Below, piece after piece: positions 26,601-38,600 of a stretch of DNA of 64,000 bases. The stretch lies in the NCBI GenBank assembly GCA_036571765.1, contig BROE01000017.1, positions 4,024,938 to 4,088,937 of the forward strand. The letters are read 5' to 3'. The first letter of the stretch is position 1. Each line of letters begins with the position of its first letter. The position numbers and the translations under genes were made by a program. The stretch comes from Plecoglossus altivelis. Lineage: Eukaryota; Chordata; Actinopteri; Osmeriformes; Plecoglossidae. Under the pieces are notes generated by a model that was given only the letters and a program-made list of their open reading frames with translations, searched no databases and had not been told where the DNA came from.

Positions 26601-29600
26601 TCCCTCCCTCGCTTCCCCTCCCTCTCCATCCATCTCCCTCTCTCTTCCCTTCTCTGTCCCTTTCTCTGTGCCGTCTCTCTCTCCACTCGTCCATCCGTCT
26701 CTTTCTATCTCTCTGTCTCTTTTCCTGACCGTCTTTTGCGCGTCTTTTCTCTCCTTCCCTCCCTCCGTCTCCCTCTCACTCTCCCCTTCTTGACAACTCA
26801 TTAAACTTAATGGGTGGTTGCAGTGGTCCCGGCGGCCATAGCATGCTGAAATGTTTTCCAGAAGAAAAAAAAAGAAAGAAAGAAAAAAAAGGGGGGGGGA
26901 TTTGCACTTCAGAGCGCCTCCCCTACAGGCAGCTGCTGGATCTTCTGTGAGTCTTACGCACAACTCACTGAGTCAAGGATGAAGCCGTACGAGGTCACCC
27001 CCCCCTCCCCCTCCCCCTCCCTCCCCCCCATACCTTCCGCGTTCGCCGGCCTCGCCGGCCCCGACTGCAAAAGGGAGTTCTGCAAAGTGGGGGGACGGGG
27101 GACGGGGGGGCGACACACCACCAGCGGGTTCACTGTTTTTCTCGGAGACGGCAGCCGCTGTCCTTCCCTGACGAGGTAACGCCACGGGCATTAGCGAGGC
27201 GGTCAGGAAATCAATCCTCCCCCCTCCCCCCCGCCCTCCCCGCGACCGAGTGCAGCTGTGAGAAGGAGAGTTCCGACATCGATGACGGGAAGTCCAGACG
27301 ACTGTAGAGACTTTCAGGACGGGGCAGGGGGGGGGGGGGGGGGTGGGGGGGGGGCGTGGGGAGAGGGAGACGTCAATGACACCAGCGTACGGGAGGATGA
27401 CGGATGGCTTTGCCAGGGTGAGGTTACTCTAATCTGGCCCCTGGTCCTCTCAGACTTGGCAGGGCGGCGTGTTTGTCCGACTGATGTGGGAGACGGCAGG
27501 GGAGATGCTCCTTCGGGGAGACGTCTTGGAAGAGGGCCAGCCGGCAGTGAGACCATGGTGTTGGGGGATGGGTGATAGGATGGGAGGGGAGGATGGGGGG
27601 GACCCACAGGCATGTAGACTGTACCTGTCCAAGAACCACATAGAGAGAGAAAGGTAGAGCAACGGAGCACCAGCTTGTTCACACACACACACTCACACAC
27701 ACACACACACACTCACACACACACACTCACTCACACACACACACACACTCACACACACACACACTCTCACACACACACACACTCACACACACACACACAC
27801 TCTCACACACACACACTCAGGGTCTCCTTACCCTAGAGTGGAGAAACGGCTCAGAACCGCCATGCAGAAACGTGGTAGTTACTGTTCACCTTCATGTCAA
27901 ACGGTGCCAGACTTAATTGCTTCTTGTCAAAGACAACAGTCTTTAGAACTTTCGACGGTGACTTGGAGCTGGGGTACCGGGTTCGTTAGTCAGACAGCAG
28001 GATCCGCAACCCAATTGTGCATTTTTTTTGTAAAAAAAAAGGGCTTTATCTGTGGCCTATGACGCGACAAGCTTACGCGCTCTTAAAACAAGCCTGTAGA
28101 TGCCTGCAACACCACGCATCTGTTCAAATACAGAACTCACTTCGACGGTTGATTGATCGCATTGCTTTCTTCGCGTCCCCCCTCCCTGTCCCCGCCCCCC
28201 CCCCCCGTGCTGAGTTCGGCTAAATGCAAATCCCGGCCTCAGCGACGTGATAAGGTCAACCGTTTCTTAAGTAAAACCGAAGCCGTTTGAAATTCCACCG
28301 CGAGCTTCCAACGCACTGCCCTCCGAAAGTGAGTCTGAGTGGTTGCAACTTTTCCTCCACCAGGGACGTCTACTTTCACTTCAGGCAGGATGCGTGGCCT
28401 GCATGAAGAACGTAGGGTGTCATACTCCATATTTATGTTGGGACACAGTTAGCTTACAGCGCCTGGAAAATAACCCCGGTCCTGTGATTGAAGATGTCAG
28501 CCGCTCTGAAATCTTCATCCCAAGATAATACCGAGCCTTCCCGCAGAGAGAGAGTGAACTGGTTCGACTGCGTAATGAACTAGTTTCTCATCGCCGTTTC
28601 TCCCGGTGTTCGTGCCGACGGGTGTCTCTCAGCGCTCTCGTCTAGCGCGGTTCCGCGCCGCGGTACGTTGCTCGCGGCGACCCAGAAAGAGCGGAGGGGG
28701 AGGGGGGACGGGGGGACGAGGGGGGGGGGCGCGAACAGACTTCCGTCAAATTCCCCGGGTCCATCCGTTGGCAAGAATCGGCATCGCTCGCAGGGCGCAA
28801 TTACAGGCACAGGGATGCCTCGGCAGCTCGCGTTTCTCACTCTACCCGCAGGTTAGTTGTCACAGATAGTTACTCTTATCTTAAAACCACAAGGGACCCA
28901 AGTCGATGATGAGATTGTTCCCCCCAAAAAAAAGAGAAGAAAACTGCTCTGCTCCGAATGCAAACAAAACAAGGCGTAAACAAACAGCGTCGGAGTCTTT
29001 GGCACGCCAGCCTGGCACTAAGCCAACGAGGGACACGTCAAACCCGGAATGCAAATAACGTACAAGCGACGGTGAAAGGCCCCCTTCACCCGAGAAGACG
29101 ACGTTTGATTTCGTCTGTCACGTGAGCGCCATTTGGGGACCTGCCAGTGTGAATTCCCTACGACGTGCGTTGGGGGCGTGCGTGACAACTTCCTATTCCT
29201 ATTGCATTGATCTTGAATTCTGGCAGAATCTTGGACTCCCCTGGATGCAAACTCCAACCGGCTGCAGAGACAGGATGTGGAGACTTGTTCTTCAATAATT
29301 AGTCCTATTCCCAGCCCTACTGTTGCGCGCTGCCCACAACAAAAACCAACACGATTTTAGTGGGAGCCATCCTAAGTGGGAAAACAGACAAGCCTTGTAG
29401 CGATTGTGGCCTTATTATACTTTAATATTTCCACTGTGCTGGAGAAAGAAAGAAAAACACGACCACCCACACATGCTTTGCATATTGCCGGAACAACGAC
29501 CTCAGACAATTTCAGAAGTGCAGGGGGGAGTGAGCGCGCACAATACAGATGCCATGTTCTTAAAAGGCAGCTCGCTTTGAAATGCGACAAACTCTGTAGC

Positions 29601-32600
29601 CCTTCTAGATGAAGACGGAAAGCGCTGTTGGCAATGACAACCCGCTAAATCCCGTCCATACTGAACACGTAAGATATTTGAAATATTTCGGGGCGAAAGG
29701 CAGCGCGAGACGCGTGTGAAATTATGAAATAAGCAAGAAGGACGAATATGTTCCAGATGTATGAAATGAGATTCAGATGTTTGAAATATCATAGAGCAAC
29801 GGAGAAATTCATTTACTCCAGAGAGCAGCTGTTGGTTTGACTATGAAACGCAGCATTAAAAGCTTGTTACAATGCTGCTAACCCAGCCTAACAGGATACA
29901 TTTTTTTCATAACATAATAAGTCCTGTATCTTGAACTGCATTCTGTCAGACCCAATGCTATGTAAATGCTTTGTAAACACAATTTGATACTGCCCGCCCC
30001 CCCAAAAGCTTAAGAGAATGCATAGGGAATAAATGATAGATGATAAGAATACATCTCCATGTGTGGATTTCGAAACATATCTTTAGATTGCAATTAGCGT
30101 GTGTCGGTAAAATATTCGGGTTCGTCACGCACACTAGACTGTTGTTCTGTTTGAGAGTTTATCATAAGCGCGTTCAGCACGGGAGCCATCTGTTTCTCTG
30201 CATCTATCCAGTAACTGCATCTGTAAATGCACACCAAATGCCTGCTGGAATTAAACACAAGGTGCATTTAGTCCTTGAAATCTAGATAAGCAGCTCTCTT
30301 AAATTATTCACAAGCCCAAAGGTGTGTTTGGCTTGTTTTTCCTTCTTTCCACATGTGCCTCGTAGCTTGTTGCCCTTGAATAAATCTCTAGTATCGTTTG
30401 GTGGATCGCGATTAAGGGGGAGAGAGGCCCCATTTTCTGAAGAAGCACATTGCTCAAAGAGGGCAGGGACTCAGGGCAACAGGGGGGCCATGGCTGCCAA
30501 CGTTGCGTAAGACTGTTACATTTCTGCGTCAGAGCCGTTGTGGCCTGTCAGTAGTCATCACTGTCGCTCCGTTGCCACGCCGACATGCATGCACATTCTG
30601 ACGCACTGGATGAAAGAGGCACTGCACATTCCATGACCCGCCCTTAGGATCACCCGGCAAACTGCTGCCATTTCAGAGCGCCGAGACCTAGAGACTGAAC
30701 ACAGAGGGGTCAAGAATACTGCTGGGTGGGGGGGAGTTGTTCATTTTGCTACTGACTGTACTGATATTCAGGGAGACCGTTTTTTAAGCCAAGGTGATAT
30801 TATAATCTGCAAAGACAGATTTTCCTTATCTTCTATATAAAATTATTCTTTCTTTCCTGTGTTATACTACGAGCAAAATAGCAAGATATAAGATGGCATG
30901 TCTCTTGACGTGGATGGGGAAACCGAAACAATAGTTTGCCTTGAAATTCATTTTCCAGCCCTTGTTCTGAGGTCAAGGAGAGGTCACCGTGACGACGAAC
31001 CGCTTTGTGTGCAAAATAAGGCCCGAACGTGTTTTCGAAGCTAATTTGTGCGTCGTCCAAAAGCGCCGATCGGGGTGACGGTTTAACCCAGAACGCGGCG
31101 TTTGTCTCGGCGAATGAAAAGGCTTGAACAGTTGTCAAAAACCCATCGTGGTCAAACACTCCGTAATGGTTTGACTCAGCAAAGACGGCGCTTTACATCC
31201 GCAGGCTACCGGACGCTTATCGGTCACGCGCTATTGGTCCCTGGAGGGACGCCTCTCAACAGGACTTCAGTCAGAACAGATTCCTCTGCAGCTTTCAAAG
31301 CTCACACGCTCTTGTCATGCTACCCAATAAGAAACCAATGCTAAAACTGGGGGGGTGAACGCGTGTCGACCCGGGGCAGGACATCGAATCCGACAAGGCT
31401 CCGGTTCTAGTGGCAGATGTTTTGGACGTTTCTTCCCTAACATGCTTTTGCGTGAAAGTTTCTCCGTCGGTCCAAGAACACCCCAATCCCAGGATGCACT
31501 TGGGACTTGGAGATGTACAAAGAAATGGAGGCAAACTGTCACATTACAAAACAGCTGGCTACTTTGTAGCCTGCGGAGAAATTTCATGTCTTCTGCGTTT
31601 CCAAGTAGGTCAAGGACCTAACATTGTCACTGTTAACTGGTCCAGAACAGAAAAAAGCATGGCGCTTCAAAACAACTCAGACAAACAAATCTACATCAGA
31701 TTTGTCTGTAAATAATAGGCTCCTCTAAACACAAGGATTAATGACTTAATCAAAGTGTAGCAACAAATATTTATGCATACTGTGAACAACCTTATTGACT
31801 TTGACGGATTGCAGAATGAAAGCCACTTAACCTACCATGTAAATCTCTGTAAATATAGTTAGCCCTCTGCCACTAAATCTGCAAATGACTTTCAGTTGAG
31901 TTATGAAACACGTACCCTGGATTACCCCCAAGTAATATAATTTGACGACACTGATGACAGCATCCTTTGCGTCGCATTCCAACATTCACGAGTGCCCACG
32001 TGCGAATGGGTTCTCGGAGGAAGCAATTTGACACTGAAATCCTCTATCTGGGATACACGTGCTCTTAAACAGCCAGGAGAACCTCCAACGGAAGACGGAA
32101 GACGCGCTTTCATCAGAGTAGTCGCACAGGTGAAACGGCTGAGGCACCACCTGAGGCGTTCGCTAAAGCCATGCTGATTTCCTTGATGTCTGATCTGTAT
32201 CTCGCTATCCCGCAGCGGAAGAAGGCTGGCGATGGGGCCTGGTTTCTGGGGGCAAACGGGCGAGAGCTGCAATGAGATCTCAGGATAAACAGGAAACTCA
32301 AATAGCTCCTGAGACCTGGTTTGTGATCGACTTTGGTCAAGAGGACGCCCCGGTCTCCTGGTTCGATGGTCGAAAAAGATCATCAAGGCCAGAAATCCCC
32401 TCGCATTAAACATGATACTTTCCCTGAGAAATATATCGATGACAGCAGCCTACGAGCTTAGGTTCACTGCGAGTGTAAGTCTTTTGATATTGGTATTAAA
32501 TATGCAGTTTGTTGAATTTGCCCTCTAGCGAGCAGAATGGATTGAGCGGAGTCTCTCTTCGATTCGCTCTCAAGCCGTTCGAGTCAGCACGTCGGCACTC

Positions 32601-35600
32601 TATGAAGCACACAAACGCACACGGCCGTCTTCATGACAAAAGGAGCCTCGCGCATCGGTGCGGGTTCATCCGGAACAGGACGTATGTCACTCTGAAGCGT
32701 CGTGTCTAACGACAGCGGCTGGTGGTTTTAGAAGAAGGAAGAGAAAGCGCCGCACCGTATGAATCCTGGTGGTGTTATCTGGTGGGAGGGTCTCCTGGAA
32801 GCTTCCAGAGAAGAAGAGGGGGGGGGGGGGCCCTCAGCGGTGGTGGAGCGCAGGGGGCAGTCCGCTGACTCAAACTGATGGGGTGAGCTCAACCAACGCT
32901 TCTTGCCCTCGGGCTCCTACCTCTCTCCGCTCTGCTGAGCTGGACCCATCCACAATCCCTGGAGACCAGAACCACCGCCGGCGCCTACGCTCTGCACTCT
33001 CGTCACGCCAAGGGCCACGGGTGCCGATTAGCGCTAATGCCCGACCGTCTGACAACAATGGGTGCTGGGGAGATCATTTCAACCTTCGCTTTAATTGCTC
33101 AAACATTTCCAGATTTTAGGGGAATATTTCGATTGAGCGGTTTGGGTACTCTAGGTACTTCTGCTGTGGCCCCGCAGTTGGACCCAGGGGCGCGTTAGCA
33201 GCGGCAGGCTAATTTCCGAAGACGCCACGCTGCGCGCTGATCTCGCTCTGCGCCACATCCGACACTCCCGCTGACAGTTAATCAAATCACTGATGTTGCT
33301 TTAGCCAGTCGCCGCGCGTCAGATGTCGTTCGACGAGGGAATCAGTGTACCGCTTCTTTAGCGAGACTCCACAATGCAGTGGTGCAAGGCAGACCTGCGG
33401 TACAGCATGGCAGCTGAGGCGTCACTGTGGTTATGATAGCAGCATGCTAGCTGAGTCACACGCAGGGCGCGGGGGAGATTAGCAGCCTTATTGAACGGTA
33501 AATAAATAATTGACTCCGTGAAATATGACCAAATGACACACATGGAAGTTCCATGCGGTGGTTCACGAAGACCAATGTGGATTTCATGTGTAAACAGGAA
33601 GCGAGTCCCTAAAAAATGGATGACGTAGAATTGTCATACTCCATACAAAGTGATGGCTGGGATTGTTCCTTTAGTCAGCAGTTCTAGAAATACGTTTTAA
33701 GCTGAAAACAGCATTTATGTTCCTTCTAGTTTACCTTGATCTAGTTCCCCCACCTGACAAAGTATTCATAGAACTGAACTGAAAGCTGCATGTATAAGTA
33801 ATTATGAGGCATCTTTTTCTCTGGCATTTGTGGTCTCACTTGCCAGGATAGGTGAGATTTATTGTAGGTATCCAAGTTCTTGTGTGTTCGTCGCTTCCCA
33901 CCACTACATCGAATCTTCCGTCCCTTTGTGAGTCAGACCACAACAATATCGACTGGGACTGTAGAGTCATCCACCCAGGGGCTGTGTTCAGCCAACTGCC
34001 CCCACCCTCCCTGACCCGACCTCCAGCCTTAATGGACACGCTCCTCCCCATCTCTGCATCCCCTCCCAACACAATCGGTACACCCCTGGGGCAAGGTGCT
34101 CATCACGACCGGATTCAATTCAGACCATGATAACTGGCTGTTTTTTAATGTGAACACTGTGCAATCCGAGTGAATGGCTGTAGAGACACAGTCAGTTCAT
34201 CGTGTGTTTTGCGCTCTTGTGATAGATTGAGCTGATTTGCTGAAGCAGTGTGTTTGTTCGGTGCATCCGTAATGGAAAAGTCAAAGGTCGAACGGTAGCA
34301 TGCTGACATATTGGCGGATTTTGACAGAGTTGACCGAGAGCAGATCTGTCCAGACCCCAAAGCTGTAGTGCCACAGCAGAGAGTATTGTACTACAGCAGA
34401 GAGTATTGTACTACAGCAGAGAGCAGAGAGTATTGTACTACAGCAGAGAGTATTGTACTACAGCAGAGAGCAGAGAGTATTGTACTATGGCAGAGACAGT
34501 ATTGTACCGCAGCAGAGACAGTATTGTACTATAACAGAGACAGTATTGTACCACAGGAGAGGCAGTATTGTACTATAGCAGAGACAGTATTGTACTATAG
34601 CAGAAACAGTATTGTACTATAGCAGAGACAGAATTGTACTATAGCAGGGACAGTATTGTACTATAACAGAGACAGTATTGTACTATAGCAGGGACAGTAT
34701 TGTACTATAACAGAGACAGTATTGTACTATAACAGAGACAGTATTGTACTATAGCAGAGACAGTATTGTACTATAGCAGAGACAGTATTGTACTATAACA
34801 GAGACAGTATTGTACTATAACAGAGACAGTATTGTACTATAACAGAAACAGTATTGTACTATAGCAGAGACAGTATTGTACTATAGCAGAGACAGTATTG
34901 TACTATAACAGAGACAGTATTGTACTATAACAGAAACAGTATTGTACTACAGCAGAGACAGTATTGTACTATAGCAGAGACAGTATTGTACTATAGCAGA
35001 GACAGTATTGTACTATAGCAGAGACAGTATTGTACTATAACAGAGACAGTATTGTACTATAACAGAGACAGTATTGTACTATAGCAGAGGCAGTATTGTA
35101 CTATAGCAGAGACAGTATTGTACTATAGCAGAGACAGTATTTTACCATAGCAAAGACAGTATTGTACTATAGCAGAGACAGTATTGTACTATAGCAGAGA
35201 CAGTATTGTACTATAGCAGAGACAGTATTTTACCATAGCAAAGACAGTATTGTACTATAGCAGAGACAGTATTTTACCATAGCAAAGACAGTATTGTACT
35301 ATAGCAGAGACAGTATTGTACTATAGCAGAGACAGTATTGTACTATAGCAGAGACAGTATTGTACTATAGCAGAAACAGTATTGTACTATAGCAGAGACA
35401 GTATTGTACTATAACAGAGACAGTATTGTACTATAACAGAGACAGTATTGTACTATAGCAGAGACAGTATTGTACTATAGCAGAGACAGTATTGTACCAT
35501 AGCAGAGACAGTAGCAGTGCTGCACCAGGACTGGTCTGTAGCCTTCAGCCTATCGATCCGCACAGCCAATAACAGAGTCAAATGTCAATAGGGATTTGTG

Positions 35601-38600
35601 GCTATCATTACATCCTGCCCCAACTAGGAAAGGACAGTGGAACCAGATGGTATTCAGCTCCAAACCCCGTACTGCACTCCCATTACAGCCTTGCAGCAGA
35701 AAATGAATGAGTACATTATAGCGTGTACGCAACGTTATTGATCGCTGTCGGACTAAAACATGGTATTCAAGGGTTGAACCCTCTAAAGGAAAGACCCACG
35801 TCCTTGTTTACTTGGAATCCACACATTACGTTCTTATTCTTTTTTATTTCTTTGCAATTTTTTTTTACAGTCATGAACCCAAATCCTTTGAATATAATTG
35901 TGTTCTGTTTTGTTTATGTAAGTTGAATAACAGCCATCTGCTACCTTCCATTATCAGAGCTAATATCCCATCTGCGATGCTGGAGTTCTGGGTAAAGCAC
36001 GTGGCTCAGAAATGGGGGGGGATTAGATCATTAAAATAAGAAAGTGACTTTAAAAACAGAGGACCCAGTGCATCATCCATTGAATAACATTAGCATTAAT
36101 GGACAACATTAATCTCAATCTTTGAGCAAACTTTCAGCGTGGAAGTATACGACAGTGCCAGATGCGCGGTACAAAGCTATTCCACACAGACGGAATGAAT
36201 ATCACAGTTTGTATGGATTCAAAATAAACCAGAAAGAGCGCGATTAAGTTTAAATAGTAAAGACTATAAGGCGTCATTAACTGTTATTTGAAATCAATTT
36301 AGCAGAGCTATATAGTCATAAAACACCTTCTATAACATGAACACGCTTCAACCCTTCTGGGCCTGTAATTGAGAAGTGCTGACGTGCAAGGCAGATCTAA
36401 CAAAACGTTTTAGCCTCGAATTTTCCCGGGCTTGCTTCGTACTTAAATGTCAAGTTCTGAAGACATGCTGCTCGAAGATAAAGGACATAATGTATATCCA
36501 TCGGCTTCCGTATTAACTTCAAAGGGCACTTACAAATTGACAACATATCTGATTTTGCCGAAACCGTGAAACATTTCGCTTGACGAAATGAGCGTTGAGT
36601 AACTGTAATCAACGGTGTTCGTTCATGATTCGACACGTCGACGATCGCTCGCATGGTTGCTCACAAAATACGTTAAAGAATGAGTAGGTTTTTTATTTAA
36701 ACAGGCCTTGCCAAGACATAGCCTCAAACTCAAAGACCAACAGTATGTCGATTTAAACCTGAACCCCAAGTCATAAGACTCATCCATTTTCATAAACAAG
36801 CCCTTAAGGTATGAAAGAATACACACATCCGTGTCTTCTGTTCCCATGAGAGGTGACATGGACATCGGACGACTGAATTCACTTTGCAGTTGCAGAATAA
36901 TCTGCTTGTGGGGGTGGGGAATGGATGGGGGGGTGGGGGGTGGGCAGTGACTGCCATGAGTGGGATCTTTGCACAACAAACCCCGGCCTTCGCTCCCCCC
37001 CCCCCTTCCTCTGACTCCCTGGTGCCTCCATGGTTGCCAGGGGCAAGTCAGCAAGATTTGTCCATCTCATCACTCAAACGACCAACACTTCCATCAAGAG
37101 GACAGCAAGCAATTCTTGCCATGACTGAATATCGATTAACACAACGCATGAAGCATTTCGACTGGAGTCCCACCTGCACCCGTCCCCCACACAGAATTAG
37201 AAGAAGAAAAGGATGTGGCTGGTTGGACGATGAACGTGTGAGATGGCCCTATCCTCCAATCCCGTGAGCTGATCGCCGAGGTGCTCCGTTAACCTTGATT
37301 AACCCGGCAACGGGCTGCTCGGCACTGCCAGTGCAGGGAGAGACACACACCTGCTGCTGTTCATCACCGTAACGAGATACCGGCGCTGCAGCTGCAGCAG
37401 CCGTCGTCAACGCAAGAACCGTCCCTCCGTCGTTCGCTTATCTATTCCCCCGCGTGCCGCTCATTGGGGCGTCGGCAAAGCCCACGGTGGCATCGCTTGT
37501 TGCGGAGAGAAAAAAGGGTCGTGCAAATACAATTCGTTTTGATAGAGGGGCTAGATGGGGGTCGCTCTGCTGCGGTTGTATTTGTAAATGCATGTACGGA
37601 TCAGAGTGGCACCATGGTTGAGTTAGAGTGGTCTGCTGTGCCCAGATAAGAAACTCAGCCTTTAGCAGTCCCAGTAGTGCTTGTAGGAGTTATAGCTTAT
37701 TAAAATGGATGATATGCAGGTGTCTGTCTTGGCAGAGTTCATTGGAAAGTTGGACAGTAGGGGAGCTAGAGTCCCCATATAAATGATGAATGTAAAAATC
37801 TGAAACTACCATGTCCCTAAACTCTACTCCTGAACTTCCCATAGGCCTAAATAGAGTAATAACCACTGTTGTTACTACACACACAAAAATACATTCACTT
37901 GTGGATAGGGTGGCCTTTCATATATGTTATTCAACAACACCTTTGAGAAAATGTAGGGTTTTCTGATTTTCTCGGCCAATGTTCTTTGTGCGTGATGATT
38001 TGGTGCTTCATAAATGCTCAAGTGAAAGACATTGGACATCTGCTTGTGATGGTGGGTCGGAGGCAGTGACTTTTACAGGGAAATGCACAGTTTGACAATA
38101 CACAAACATACATTTGCCTTTTTTTTGTCAGCATTGACAAACAATTGATAATAACGTTAGGTTGCTGTACTCACATGCGTGTGTGACGGAGAAGCTGTTC
38201 GACGATTCGAGGTTGTCTACATTGTAATTGAGATGGAACGGCTTCTCTGTCACGTTCTGATTGGTATTGTACAACTGGACCGCAAATCGGAAGGCGCTGT
38301 GCTCTTGTACCGTGGAGCGCATAAATAGACCACCTAAGAAAAGGGGTTTAATGGTGAAGAAATGCAACACAATGAGTTGTTGCTCCACTCAGATATCAGT
38401 CTGCACTACATATTTAACTCTAACTCTATCACAGATAATACAATACAATCTGCACAGGATCATCTGCACACCCGCAGCATTCTAACACATGAAGCCGAGT
38501 AGACATTACCTAACCTGTATGCTCAAAAAGGCTGCTATTCAACCATTTATAACAAGCGCAGTAGACGCCTTTTAACTCCATATACTTCCATAGAGAACCC

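Larger units (their letters stand above)
23908..38174 (-). other. gria3 intron 2 (14.3 kb)
   Basis: This is the largest intron. It contains the GGCGT, TG, CT, AC and 22-bp arrays listed separately. From about 27.9 to 34.3 kb and from 35.5 to 38.1 kb the sequence is ordinary in composition, and no exon or transposon was recognised. Confidence 0.75.
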
